A stretch of 64,000 bases of DNA from Nocardia sp. NBC_01730 (GTDB taxonomy: Bacteria; Actinomycetota; Actinomycetes; Mycobacteriales; Mycobacteriaceae): positions 4,092,001 to 4,156,000 of the forward strand of contig NZ_CP109162.1 in the NCBI RefSeq assembly GCF_035920445.1. The letters are read 5' to 3'. Position numbers and translations under genes: made by a program. Under the pieces are notes generated by a model that was given only the letters and a program-made list of their open reading frames with translations, did not search any database and was not told the origin of the DNA. Below are positions 18,178 to 26,457 of this stretch, in pieces; the stretch's first letter is position 1, and the number at the start of each line of letters is the position of its first letter.

Positions 18178-18626
18178 CGAACCTGCTCTTCGACATCACC
18201 TTCTGGTTCGCGGCACCGTTCTGGGCGCTGATGGTCCTGGCGCCGAGGTGGCGACAGACGAGTGCCGTTGTCGCATCACCGCTCATCTGTGTGCCGCCAC
18301 TGGTGATCTACACGGCGCTGATCGTGCCGAAGTTCGGCGCGTTCGCTGGCACGTTGATCGACCCGCATCTGGCCGGGCTGCAGTCGGTTCTCGGCGAGGG
18401 GACAGGCGCTGCGGCCGCGTGGGCGCATTTCGTCGCGCTCGACCTGTTTCTCGGGCGCTGGATCTTCCTCGACAGCCGCGCCCGTGGTCTTCCGCCGCTG
18501 CTGATCAGCCCGCTGCTGGTGCTCACGATCCTGTTCGCGCCGATCGGCGTCCTGCTCTACCTGCTCATCCGACTGACCCGCACACCGCTGCCGGTGTCCG
18601 ACCGGCCCATCTCCCTGGAGGCATGA
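18174..18626 (+). CDS. ABA4-like (DUF4281) membrane protein
   Basis: 150 residues with four hydrophobic helices. WAHFVALDLFLGRWIFLDSR is the characteristic DUF4281/ABA4 motif; plant ABA4 is needed for neoxanthin formation, while bacterial members have no fixed role. It overlaps the preceding gene (ATGA) and the following one (ATGATG after CTGGAGGC), so all three membrane proteins are probably co-expressed. This gene is missing from the rearranged copy at 27.5 kb. Confidence 0.75.
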   Translation: MTNLLFDITFWFAAPFWALMVLAPRWRQTSAVVASPLICVPPLVIYTALIVPKFGAFAGTLIDPHLAGLQSVLGEGTGAAAAWAHFVALDLFLGRWIFLDSRARGLPPLLISPLLVLTILFAPIGVLLYLLIRLTRTPLPVSDRPISLEA

Positions 18627-19168
18627 TGGAAACCCTGATCGTTCTGCTCACCACCCTGCTCGTCCTGCGCGCGGCGGCGGCGCTCGGCGCCCGCCGATTC
18701 GGCGCGTGGTCGACCTGCGCCGCCTACGCCCTCGGCGTGATGCTGATCATGACCGGCACAACGCATTTCCTTCCTGAGGCGTTCGCGGACTCTCCCGCGC
18801 CGACCCATACGGACTTCATTCCGATGGTGCCGCCGTTCGTACCGTTTCCCAGCCTGATGATCTACCTGACCGGCGCGCTGGAACTGCTCGGCGCGGCCGG
18901 CCTGTTCCTCACGAACACCCGCCGACCGGCCGGGCTCGGGCTTATCGCACTGTTCCTCGTGATGCTGCCCGCCAACATCTACGTCGCCGTGTCCGACGTC
19001 CCGTTCAACGGCGCACCCGCGACACCACTGTGGGCGCGGATCCCGGAGCAGGTGCTGTACATCGGCGTCGCGCTGGGGGCGGCCGGAGCGCTTCGGTTCG
19101 GGCGACGAGGCGGCGGTACCGCCGAACCGTCCACACGGGCCGTGGTCCGCACCGACGGAGTTGCCTGA
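18623..19168 (+). CDS. DoxX-like membrane protein
   Basis: 181 residues, four transmembrane helices. The DoxX-like pattern is visible in ALGVMLIMTGTTHFLPEAF, IYLTGALELLGAAGLFL and LVMLPANIYVAVSD, followed by WARIPEQVLYIGVALGAAG. DoxX proteins are linked to redox homeostasis in mycobacteria, but bacterial paralogues vary. CTGGAGGC precedes the ATG. The last 340 bases of the gene and 18 bases of its 3' flank occur again, nearly identical, at 27.60-27.96 kb. Confidence 0.8.
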   Translation: MMETLIVLLTTLLVLRAAAALGARRFGAWSTCAAYALGVMLIMTGTTHFLPEAFADSPAPTHTDFIPMVPPFVPFPSLMIYLTGALELLGAAGLFLTNTRRPAGLGLIALFLVMLPANIYVAVSDVPFNGAPATPLWARIPEQVLYIGVALGAAGALRFGRRGGGTAEPSTRAVVRTDGVA

Positions 19169-19170
19169 CA

Positions 19171-19186
19171 GCGCGAAGGGCGAGTG
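19171..19186 (+). other. truncated terminator arm at the left edge of the island
   Basis: The 16 bases after the DoxX stop equal the left arm of the terminator seen intact at 27941-27976. Homology stops exactly at the hairpin apex; the loop and right arm are missing here. This marks the left junction of the 8.3-kb inserted segment. Confidence 0.7.
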
Positions 19187-19225
19187 TTCGCCGCGGCCAA
19201 GGAACTCGACGACATATTGGAGCCG

Positions 19226-19254
19226 CCGTTCGGTGGGTCTGACCTACCGAACGG
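19226..19254. repeat. 29-base near-perfect palindrome just inside the island
   Basis: CCGTTCGGT and ACCGAACGG flank an inner GGTC-T-GACC, giving a hairpin with 13 paired bases per arm, one mismatch and a single-base centre. It may be a terminator for whatever once lay upstream or a recombination site. A protein-like frame ending in KELDDILEPPFGGSDLPNG runs through it and could be the tail of a truncated gene. Confidence 0.45.
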
Positions 19255-19307
19255 CGCGGATCCGCGCCCTGTGCGGACTGGCGGGACTCGACGCTAGGCT
19301 GCCCGAT

Positions 19308-20480
19308 ATGACAGAAGCAGTCCCGTTCGGTCAGAAGCGGGTGGTATTCCGTTTGATTGTCGCTGGGGGAGGCACGGGCGGCCATGTCTTTCCCGCTTTG
19401 ACCACTGTCCGCGCCCTGCGCGCCCAGTTCGCTGACAGTGCGGCATTGGAGGTGCTGTGGGTCGGGCAGGCGGGTGGCCTGGAAGAAGGGGTGGCGCGGG
19501 CGGAAGGTATCGAGTTCGCCGCGGTCGCGACCGGCAAGCTACGCCGTGACCGCCATTTGCTGAAGATGATCAACCGCGCCAATATCACGGACATGGGGCG
19601 GGTGCCGGTCGGTGTCGCCCAGGCGGTGCGATTGGTGAGCCGTTTCCGACCGAATGTCGTGCTCACAACGGGCGGCTACGTATCGGTGCCAGTGGGTGTA
19701 GGGGCGCGGGTGCGGCGGGTTCCGTTAGTCGTCCATGAGCAGACCGTCCGTTTGGGTCTGGCCAATCGTGTTCTGGCCCGAGTAGCGGCCAAGGTTGCGG
19801 TCTCCTCCGACTCGAGCGTGGCATTACTGCCTCGCGCTGCGCGCGCGGTCGTCACGGGTAATCCTGTGCGCCCGGAGATCCTGCACGGCCACGCGGATAA
19901 GGCGATCGACGCACTCGGCGTGCGCGGGTTCAACCGTGATCTGCCAACCGTATACGTCACCGGTGGTGCGCAGGGATCGGTACAGATCAACACCGTCGTG
20001 CGTGATCTACTACCGTGGTTACTGGCCCGCGCCAACGTGATTCACCAGTGCGGCTCCTCATCGATCGATCATCTGCGGCATCACGCCGCGACCCTCGCCC
20101 CCGACCAAGCCGCCCGCTATCTGGTCACCGAGTTCATCGGGCCTGAGTTGGCGGACGTGCTCGCGTTGACGGATGTGGTCATCTCGCGTAGCGGGGCGGG
20201 AACCCTGGCCGAGCTCACCGCGCTGGGCAAAGCTGCGGTGTTGATCCCGTTGGCGTCGTCTGCGGGCAACGAACAGGCCCACAACGCGCTGGTCCTCGCC
20301 GAGGCGGGCGCCGCAGTCGCTCTGCTCGGGGAGGTATCAGCACAGACTCTTCGCGGGGCGGTTGAGCCTCTGCTGGCCAACTCCGAGCACCGCGCCAGCA
20401 TTGCCGAGCAGGCCCGGTTGCGTGGTCGTCCGGACGCGGCCGAACGGCTCGCGCAGGTTGTGCGGTCGGCAGCGCGCTAG
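19308..20480 (+). CDS. MurG-like glycosyltransferase (GT28/GT-B)
   Basis: 390 residues with the MurG signatures: AGGGTGGHVFPA near the N-terminus, HEQTVRLGLANR (MurG: HEQNA...N), TGGAQGSVQIN, and the donor-binding SRSGAGTLAELTALG followed by GNEQAHNALVL. MurG transfers GlcNAc from UDP-GlcNAc. As this copy lies among sugar-nucleotide genes and not in a division cluster, it is probably a paralogue serving a special product. The ATG at 19308 has no ribosome site but TAGGCT lies 8 bases upstream, typical of a leaderless actinobacterial transcript. Its stop overlaps that of the convergent aminotransferase gene by 4 bases (CTAG). Confidence 0.82.
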   Translation: MTEAVPFGQKRVVFRLIVAGGGTGGHVFPALTTVRALRAQFADSAALEVLWVGQAGGLEEGVARAEGIEFAAVATGKLRRDRHLLKMINRANITDMGRVPVGVAQAVRLVSRFRPNVVLTTGGYVSVPVGVGARVRRVPLVVHEQTVRLGLANRVLARVAAKVAVSSDSSVALLPRAARAVVTGNPVRPEILHGHADKAIDALGVRGFNRDLPTVYVTGGAQGSVQINTVVRDLLPWLLARANVIHQCGSSSIDHLRHHAATLAPDQAARYLVTEFIGPELADVLALTDVVISRSGAGTLAELTALGKAAVLIPLASSAGNEQAHNALVLAEAGAAVALLGEVSAQTLRGAVEPLLANSEHRASIAEQARLRGRPDAAERLAQVVRSAAR

Positions 20481-21580
20481 GCCGCAGCTTCCTCGACTGC
20501 GACCTGCAACGTCGACACCACGCGCTTCACGTCCTGCTTGGACATGCCCGGATGAAATGGCAGGCTCAGGATTTCCTGAGCGGTTGCCTCAGTGACGGGC
20601 AGTCGTCGTCGCCAGCGCGCGAACGCCGGTTGCAGGTGGTTGGGCGGGTAGTGCACTCCGACTCCGATGCCCTGGTTCCGCATGGCCGCGAACACTCGGT
20701 CACGTTCGGGCACGCGGATCACGCAATTGAACGGGACGCTGAGCTCGACATCGACGTCGACCAAGCTGACCGTGCCGAGTGGGGCCAGCTCTCGAGCATA
20801 TGCGCGCCACAGCTGCTTGCGCATCGTGGCGACGGCGCCGAATCGGGCGAGTTGCACCCGGCCGACCGCAGCGTGGACCGCTGACAGGTGGTAGGGCCAT
20901 CCCGGGCCGTCGACCTGGCACGCGCTTGATCGGATTCGCGCGGCCTGGGACTGGGTGACACCGAGCAGCCGCAAGGCGCGGGCTGTGTCGGCTTCCTCGC
21001 GGGTGCGGGGAATCAACGCGCCACCTTCGATGCACGTCAGATTCTTGATGGGGCCGAACGAGAAACACGTCAGCGCCCCTGTGGCGCCGACTCGTGTGGC
21101 TGCCTGGTGGGATCCGAAGGCGTGTGCGGCGTCCTCGATCACCGTGTCGTGGACGCCGTTCAAGTCGATCGCACGGCCGCCGTAGAGCACCGGCAGCACG
21201 GCCCGGGTACGTGGCGTGATCGCCTCGGCCACTGTCGCCGCGGTCACGCACAGCGTGTCCGGGTCGATGTCGGCGAACCGTGGCCGCGCTCCGGCCATCA
21301 CAATCGCATGGATGGTCGCGCAGAATGTCTGCGATGGCACCACCACCTCATCTCCGGGGCCGACCCCGGCCACGAGCAGAGCCAGGTGCAGCGCCGCGGT
21401 GCAGCGGGATACCGCGACCACGTCCGGAACACCGAGGAACTCGGCGAGCTCAGTCTCGAATTGCTCGGTGGCGGTGTTGTGGACATACTGCCCAGCCCTC
21501 AGCGCCTCAGTCATCGCTTCATACTCGGGTCCGTGCAGGAATGGTGTGGCGTTTCTGCTCGCGGGCTCAAAGGTGTGCAT
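20477..21580 (-). CDS. DegT/DnrJ/EryC1/StrS-family aminotransferase
   Basis: 367 residues, PLP-dependent. Visible are AVSRCTAALHLAL, VVVPSQTFCAT, the PLP-binding Asp in VIEDAAHAFGS, and the Schiff-base Lys in FSFGPIKNLTCIEGGAL. HYPPNHLQPAF near the C-terminus is also family-typical. Such enzymes transaminate keto-sugars made by a 4,6-dehydratase. The product here would be an amino sugar nucleotide made from the neighbouring RmlB-like enzyme, although an unusual non-sugar substrate is possible. It is the last gene of a three-gene operon and overlaps the ATP-grasp gene by 14 bases. Confidence 0.88.
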   Translation of the reverse strand: MHTFEPASRNATPFLHGPEYEAMTEALRAGQYVHNTATEQFETELAEFLGVPDVVAVSRCTAALHLALLVAGVGPGDEVVVPSQTFCATIHAIVMAGARPRFADIDPDTLCVTAATVAEAITPRTRAVLPVLYGGRAIDLNGVHDTVIEDAAHAFGSHQAATRVGATGALTCFSFGPIKNLTCIEGGALIPRTREEADTARALRLLGVTQSQAARIRSSACQVDGPGWPYHLSAVHAAVGRVQLARFGAVATMRKQLWRAYARELAPLGTVSLVDVDVELSVPFNCVIRVPERDRVFAAMRNQGIGVGVHYPPNHLQPAFARWRRRLPVTEATAQEILSLPFHPGMSKQDVKRVVSTLQVAVEEAAA

Positions 21581-22556
21581 CGGAAGGTCCTTCCGCAGTG
21601 AGGGTTTCGACGTACTTGGTCAGCTGAATACCTGGCCTGTATCGCAAGCGAGAGTGGTCGACGAGGTGGCCGCACAGCCCGGCAAGGGTTTGTCCCACGA
21701 GGTCGGCGCCCGCCGCCTCGGCAAGTAGAAATGCGCCCGCCGCGCGGGCGTTCATCTCGGTTACGACGATCCGCTCCGGGCCTATGGCCTCACGCAGGAA
21801 GCCCTGCACACAGGACAGTCCGCTCGCGCCGACCGCTGCCAGTACTGCGGCGACTTGGTCGGCTACCTGGGGATCGTGGAAGGTGACGCTGACCATCGAG
21901 AGGCCGCCTTTGGTGAGTAGGCGATAGCGAAGGATCACAGACGCATGTCCGTCTCGGTCCACCAGGCAATCGGCGGTGAACTCACGGCCGTCGGCTCGGG
22001 CCTGAATGATGGGATCGGGAACCACTTCGCACAACACTCGAGCCTGCGCTGGAGTTTCACAGAAGACGATGTTCTGCGAGCCTTGCCCGTTGCGTGGCTT
22101 GACGACCAGCGCGCACCCGTCGGGAATGTCGTCAACCTGGTGCGGCAACCACGTGCGCGGGGTCGGGATGCCGGACGCGGTCAAGATCCGGTGGAACTCC
22201 GCCTTGTCCAGGCAGGCTCGGACGGTACGGTGCGGCGGAAACCATGTCCGAACTCCCATCTTCTCCAGCTCTGGTTGAAGCGAAAGCAGTTGCGGCAACT
22301 CCGATTCAACCGCAGACAGCATCGCGTCAGGCCGTAGGTTCCGGCACAACTCCAGCAGGTCGGCCGCGAATTCGGGACCGAGAGCCGGTCGTGATTGGCG
22401 GGCGATGATGCCCGGCAGCCGCAACCCGGTGGCGAGTGGGTTTGCATCAGTTCCGATGACATCGAAACCGCGGGCGATCAGCGTACGGGCCAGGTCGAAT
22501 CCCGGTTGACCACCGACGCCGGTGACGAGCAACCGGTGCAAGCCTTCGGTGGGCAT
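21567..22556 (-). CDS. ATP-grasp ligase, carbamoyl-phosphate-synthase-like
   Basis: 329 residues: an N-terminal pre-ATP-grasp region (LLVTGVGGQPGFDLARTL) and an ATP-grasp core with DKAEFHRILTASGIPTP, ALVVKPRNGQGSQ and the metal-binding VTEMNARAAGAFLL. Family members couple an acyl phosphate to an amine. Placed between an aminotransferase and a sugar dehydratase, it may acylate the new amino group with an amino acid or similar acid. ATG 22556 is chosen because AGGTGAG lies just upstream; a GTG at 22565 would start before it. Confidence 0.85.
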   Translation of the reverse strand: MPTEGLHRLLVTGVGGQPGFDLARTLIARGFDVIGTDANPLATGLRLPGIIARQSRPALGPEFAADLLELCRNLRPDAMLSAVESELPQLLSLQPELEKMGVRTWFPPHRTVRACLDKAEFHRILTASGIPTPRTWLPHQVDDIPDGCALVVKPRNGQGSQNIVFCETPAQARVLCEVVPDPIIQARADGREFTADCLVDRDGHASVILRYRLLTKGGLSMVSVTFHDPQVADQVAAVLAAVGASGLSCVQGFLREAIGPERIVVTEMNARAAGAFLLAEAAGADLVGQTLAGLCGHLVDHSRLRYRPGIQLTKYVETLTAEGPSDAHL

Positions 22557-22557
22557 C

Positions 22558-23568
22558 TCACTCACCTGACAGCGTGTCGAGACGGATCGACGGCACGGGC
22601 GCAGCCGGGTTACGGAGCAATGGCGCCCACCGGTCGGGATTGTCGCGGTACCAGCGCACTGTGTCGGCCAGCCCGTCGGCGAATACCTGCTCCGGTCGGT
22701 AACCCAACTGCGCGACCTTGTCCCAGGTCATCGCGTACCTGCGGTCGTTCGAGCGACGGTCGGCCACATACCGCACCTGATCCCAGCCAGCGCCGAGCTC
22801 GGCGAGGACGTGGCCGGTGAGTTGGGAGTTCGTCAGGTCGGTGCCACCACCCAGGTTGTAGATCTCACCGGGTTCCCCGTGTCGCAGCACCAGCTCCAGT
22901 CCAGCGCAGTTGTCCTCCACATGGAGCCAGTTGCGGATATGGCCGCCGTCGCCGTGCAGGGTTACCTGCTCGCCCTTGAGCAGCGAGGTGATGAACGCCG
23001 GAATGATCTTCTCCGGATGCTGATTCGGGCCGTAGTTGTTGCTCGAGCGAGTGATGCAGACGGGGACGCCATAGGTGCGGTGATACGACCGTGCGACCAA
23101 ATCCGATGCGGCTTTCGACGCGGCGTAGGGGACGGTCGGGGCCAGCGGCCAGTCCTCGGATGCCGCCCCCTCTTCCAGCGGGCCGTACACCTCATCGGTG
23201 GACACGTGCACGATCTTGCTGATGCCCCACCGCATGGCAGCGTCGAGCAAGATATGCGTGCCCAGCACATTCGTGCTCAGAAAATTGCCCGCCTCGAAGA
23301 AGGACCGGTCGACGTGCGACTCGGCCGCCAGATGCACGATCGCGGTGTGCGCCTGCACGAGGTCATCGACCAGCCTCACGTCCAGAATATTGCCTTCCAC
23401 CAGGCTCAGCCGAGGAGACAGCATCGCTGCGCCCAGATTCGCTTGGTGACCGGCGTAGGTGAGAGCATCGAGAACCGTCACCTCAGCCGTGTCATCCGAT
23501 CTCAGCAGCCGCTTGACGAAATGGCTTCCGATGAAGCCTGCACCGCCCGTAACCAATACCTTTTCCAT
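22558..23568 (-). CDS. RmlB-like dTDP-glucose 4,6-dehydratase
   Basis: 336 residues of the extended SDR family. It has the Rossmann motif TGGAGFIGSH, HLAAESHVDRS, the catalytic STDEVYG and the YAASK active-site Tyr-Lys pair, then RSSNNYGPNQHPEKIIP, all diagnostic of NDP-glucose 4,6-dehydratases. It makes an NDP-4-keto-6-deoxysugar, the substrate type of the downstream aminotransferase. GGGAGG precedes the ATG. It is the first gene of the operon; the 23569-23695 region before it is AT-richer and contains two small dyads. Confidence 0.92.
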   Translation of the reverse strand: MEKVLVTGGAGFIGSHFVKRLLRSDDTAEVTVLDALTYAGHQANLGAAMLSPRLSLVEGNILDVRLVDDLVQAHTAIVHLAAESHVDRSFFEAGNFLSTNVLGTHILLDAAMRWGISKIVHVSTDEVYGPLEEGAASEDWPLAPTVPYAASKAASDLVARSYHRTYGVPVCITRSSNNYGPNQHPEKIIPAFITSLLKGEQVTLHGDGGHIRNWLHVEDNCAGLELVLRHGEPGEIYNLGGGTDLTNSQLTGHVLAELGAGWDQVRYVADRRSNDRRYAMTWDKVAQLGYRPEQVFADGLADTVRWYRDNPDRWAPLLRNPAAPVPSIRLDTLSGE

Positions 23569-23600
23569 GCGTTGCCTCCCCCGGGGGTAATGGTGGTCTC

Positions 23601-23628
23601 AGCTGGCGAGCTGAACCTTAAATAGGTT
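23601..23628 (-). promoter_or_regulatory. dyads in the promoter region of the sugar operon
   Basis: CAGCT-ggcg-AGCTG-type and AACCT-taaat-AGGTT inverted repeats lie 33-60 bases upstream of the dehydratase start in a locally AT-rich stretch. They could be operator sites for the pathway regulator. No unambiguous -35/-10 pair was picked. Confidence 0.3.
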
Positions 23629-23695
23629 GGCCTGCAATAACGTTCGGAATGCGTAACGCTTACGGCCGTAGTTCACATTTTCGCTACCTCACAAT

Positions 23696-23914
23696 TCAGA
23701 GATCCAGATAAAGGCGTTCGTTCGGAAGACGTGGCAACCCGCTTGCGCCACCCAGAAGAATTTCCACGGCATCCTCGAAGTGCTTGTAACGCCATTCCTG
23801 CACGAACACGATCGCGGCAGTGACACACGCGATGTAGTCGAATCGCACGCCGTGCAAAGACACACTCAGGTGCACGTCAGCATCATCTGGTAGCGGAGAT
23901 ACATTGGTGTTCAC
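23696..23914 (-). CDS. small protein of unknown function
   Basis: 72 residues, acidic N-terminus (VSPLPDDADVHLSVS), a hydrophobic patch (FDYIACVTAAIVFVQEW) and a C-terminal PRLPNERLYLDL. Not recognised. It starts at a GTG only 6 bases after the preceding small gene, in a run of four closely spaced minus-strand genes. Confidence 0.5.
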   Translation of the reverse strand: MNTNVSPLPDDADVHLSVSLHGVRFDYIACVTAAIVFVQEWRYKHFEDAVEILLGGASGLPRLPNERLYLDL

Positions 23915-23920
23915 GATCTT

Positions 23921-24157
23921 TCACCGGCCACGATCTCGAAAGAACTCGAAGTCGTTGCGCGTCACGATGACAGCGGCCACGAATGTCGCGCATGCGATCT
24001 GTTCGCCGCGCTTGTCGGCGCACTCCCGATGCTGGTGTATCGCGGCCACGGCATCGTGTCGGCTCCGCACCGGCCAATGCGGATTGTCATGGCGCTGTCG
24101 GTCGTCCTGCGCTCGCCGTGAGTCATCGAGAGATGCCAGCACCGGATCGGCATCCAT
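23921..24157 (-). CDS. small protein of unknown function
   Basis: 78 residues, highly charged at the start, with HDAVAAIHQHRECADKRGE followed by a short beta-like stretch (TFVAAVIVTRNDFEFF). The ATG overlaps the preceding gene's stop (ATGA context). No family was recognised. Confidence 0.5.
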   Translation of the reverse strand: MDADPVLASLDDSRRAQDDRQRHDNPHWPVRSRHDAVAAIHQHRECADKRGEQIACATFVAAVIVTRNDFEFFRDRGR

Positions 24158-24402
24158 CACCGATCACCGCATCCGATCTCGTCGGTCGCCAGCCCCGGAT
24201 TGAACAGGTCATCGATGACACGGGCGCCGGTGTAGGAGCAGCCGTTGCCCGCCAGTCCGGTGTGCTCGCCGATTACGCCATCGGCTACGGGAGCCACACC
24301 GACGCAGCGTGAGCACCCAACGAAGACGAGGACGTCAGCGTCGAAAACCGCACCCACACAGGCCGACAACCGAATCGACGGCCCAGGCGCTGCCTCAGGC
24401 AT
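24157..24402 (-). CDS. small protein of unknown function
   Basis: 81 residues. Contains a hydrophobic core (GAVFDADVLVFVGCSRCVGV) and GCSYTGARVIDDLFNPGL. Three Cys residues could bind metal or form disulfides. Overlaps the genes before (8 bases) and after it. No family recognised. Confidence 0.45.
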   Translation of the reverse strand: MPEAAPGPSIRLSACVGAVFDADVLVFVGCSRCVGVAPVADGVIGEHTGLAGNGCSYTGARVIDDLFNPGLATDEIGCGDR

Positions 24403-24895
24403 GCACTGCCGCTCTCCGGGATGCCGGTCCGTCGCAGTTGCGAATCGCTTCGACCACCGCCATTCCCGACGGGCGGAACTCGTCGCGAGGTGGCGTTACC
24501 CAGACCCGGAATCCGGCGCTGCGGGCGACCGGCGACGGCAACGCGATCTGCGCGCCCACGCGGGAGACGGAGACATTGAGCCGAAACAACTCGGCGAACA
24601 ACGTCGTCTCGTCGGGTACGTCCGGCACCACGATGAACGTCCACCGTTTCGAACGCGGATGCGAGACAATCGGCCCCAACCGCACCCCCTGACTCTGCAT
24701 ACGGCTCTTCACCGCACCGCCGAGCCGCATCGGCATGGTGATCGCGCCGACACTGCCCGCAGGCACGATGATGCGCCCGCCCAGCTCCGGCTGAACAATG
24801 GCCGGTAGCCCACAACTCTGCCGATAGAAGCGGCACCGCGTCGTCGGCGTATCAGCCTGCGCCAGCGGCGAAACCCGTGTGTCGTCCAACCCCAT
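24395..24895 (-). CDS. unknown protein, first gene of the small-protein operon
   Basis: 166 residues with a soluble, mixed alpha/beta appearance. CRFYRQSCGLPAIVQPELGGR and the segment FIVVPDVPDETTLFAELFRLN are the most protein-like parts. GGGAG lies 9 bases before the ATG. It is divergent from the HTH regulator, a common layout for actinobacterial regulator-plus-partner pairs. Function not recognised. Confidence 0.6.
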   Translation of the reverse strand: MGLDDTRVSPLAQADTPTTRCRFYRQSCGLPAIVQPELGGRIIVPAGSVGAITMPMRLGGAVKSRMQSQGVRLGPIVSHPRSKRWTFIVVPDVPDETTLFAELFRLNVSVSRVGAQIALPSPVARSAGFRVWVTPPRDEFRPSGMAVVEAIRNCDGPASRRAAVHA

Positions 24896-25053
24896 CCCCG
24901 CATCTCCCTACTCGTCGTGTGAGGTGCACCCGACGCCGAGGAGCTTGCGCCACCGATAGGCAGCTCACTGTTATCGGTGTGCCGCTCAGAGGCATCGGCA
25001 TCGAGGCGGCGCCGGGTGCTGTACAAACTGTGACCGCAGACACAAGCCCGGTG

Positions 25054-25096
25054 CCATCCCGGAACCATCCCGGTTGGCCCCGTTTTCTTCCCGGAA
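25054..25096. promoter_or_regulatory. TCCCGG repeats upstream of the HTH regulator
   Basis: CCATCCCGG occurs twice with an 11-base period (25054-25062 and 25065-25073), and a perfect palindrome TTCCCGGAA lies at 25088-25096. They sit between the divergent small-protein operon and the regulator and could be operator half-sites. Confidence 0.35.
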
Positions 25097-25164
25097 TGTC
25101 TCGCCCATGGCGCGCCGCACCGAGAGCGTCCTAATCTGAGGGTCGAGGTCTAGGAGGTATGGCA

Positions 25165-26457
25165 ATGACTGAGCAACCTGCACGCACACGCCTGGAACAG
25201 ATCATGCGATCCAGGGACCTTGGGCCGACGGCCTTCGAGCGCGAGTTCAATCGCGTTGCCGCCGAGCTCGGCGAGGACACAGCGGTGAGCCCATCCACGC
25301 TTCACCGGTGGGTCAGCGGCGCCGAGAAGCCCAGACAGGCGTCACGGCGGGTACTCGAGCATTGGTTTCAGGAACCGGCCAAATCGCTACTCGGTCCACC
25401 ACGCCGCACCACGCCCCCTGCCAAACCTACTGCGGAGGAACTGATTGTGACTGCTGGACGCGAGTCCGCCGACCACGCTTTCGACACTGCAGCGACCGCC
25501 ATCGACCCTTCAGCGCTGGAACATCTCCAGGGTGAGGTCGAGCAAGCCGCTCGGCGCTTCAACACGACACCGACCCTCGCCATGCTGCCCGACCTCGTTG
25601 CGATGCGAAATCGTGTCTACGAACAGCTCGATCGCACGAAAAAGCCGCGCCAGATGGCGGAGCTGTATCTCATTGCAGGCCAAATCTGCGGACTAATCGC
25701 CGCCGCCAGCCTCGATCTGGGTTTCGCGGACTCCGCCGAGGAACAAGCGCGCTCGGCGTTGACGTACGGGCGGTACATCGACCACCCATCACTACAAGGC
25801 TGGGCCCATGCCTTACTGGCCACGGTCGCGTATTGGTCCGGCCGGTCCCGCAAGGCCGTCAATTACGCCAGTGACGGGCTCCTACTCGCGACTGCGAGCA
25901 CCGTCCGGGCTCAACTGCACTCGTTGAATGCTCGCGCACTGGCAACGATCGGCGCACGAGATGAGGTCGGGCAACATTTGAACGCCGCGGGCGACGAACT
26001 AGACCGCGCAGGCAACGATCCGCTGTTCGACGAAGTGGGCGGTGAGATGCAGTTCGACCGATTGCGCTACTCGGTGTGCGCCGCATCGGCATACATCGCA
26101 CTCGGCGACGGTAACCGAGCAGAAGCCGAAAGCATGGCGGCCCTGGACCTGTTTGTTCGGGGGTCTGAAGAGAAACGCTTTGGCGTGCTGGCAGCGCGAA
26201 CCGATCTCGCCACCGCCCGAGTATTGCTCGGGGACCTCGCCGGAGCCCAAAACGCGATCACACCTGTCCTGGCAGTTGACGCCGCACGGCGTACGGACCG
26301 ACTGGCTCAGCGAGCGCACTCGCTGAGCCGCCTTATCGGTGCCGAGCGATTCCATGGCGCGCATGAGGCGCGGTCCCTTGGGGAAGCGGTCGAAGATTTC
26401 ACCGCTACCAGCTTGCCACGCGCGATCCCGCGCCCGGCGCTGCCCGCCGGGTCCTAA
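25165..26457 (+). CDS. HTH regulator with TPR-like helical C-terminal part
   Basis: 430 residues. The N-terminal 60 residues contain a helix-turn-helix (SPSTLHRWVSGAEKP). The rest is a long run of helical hairpins with TPR-like spacing (AELYLIAGQICGLIAAASLDLG, AHALLATVAYWSGRSRKAV, ASAYIALGDGNRAEAES). This architecture is common among streptomycete and nocardial pathway regulators. AGGAGGT at 25152-25158 is 6 bases before ATG 25165 and overlaps the alternative ATG 25159, so 25165 is the start. It faces the four-gene small-protein operon and is in the middle of the sugar cluster, which it may control. Confidence 0.8.
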   Translation: MTEQPARTRLEQIMRSRDLGPTAFEREFNRVAAELGEDTAVSPSTLHRWVSGAEKPRQASRRVLEHWFQEPAKSLLGPPRRTTPPAKPTAEELIVTAGRESADHAFDTAATAIDPSALEHLQGEVEQAARRFNTTPTLAMLPDLVAMRNRVYEQLDRTKKPRQMAELYLIAGQICGLIAAASLDLGFADSAEEQARSALTYGRYIDHPSLQGWAHALLATVAYWSGRSRKAVNYASDGLLLATASTVRAQLHSLNARALATIGARDEVGQHLNAAGDELDRAGNDPLFDEVGGEMQFDRLRYSVCAASAYIALGDGNRAEAESMAALDLFVRGSEEKRFGVLAARTDLATARVLLGDLAGAQNAITPVLAVDAARRTDRLAQRAHSLSRLIGAERFHGAHEARSLGEAVEDFTATSLPRAIPRPALPAGS

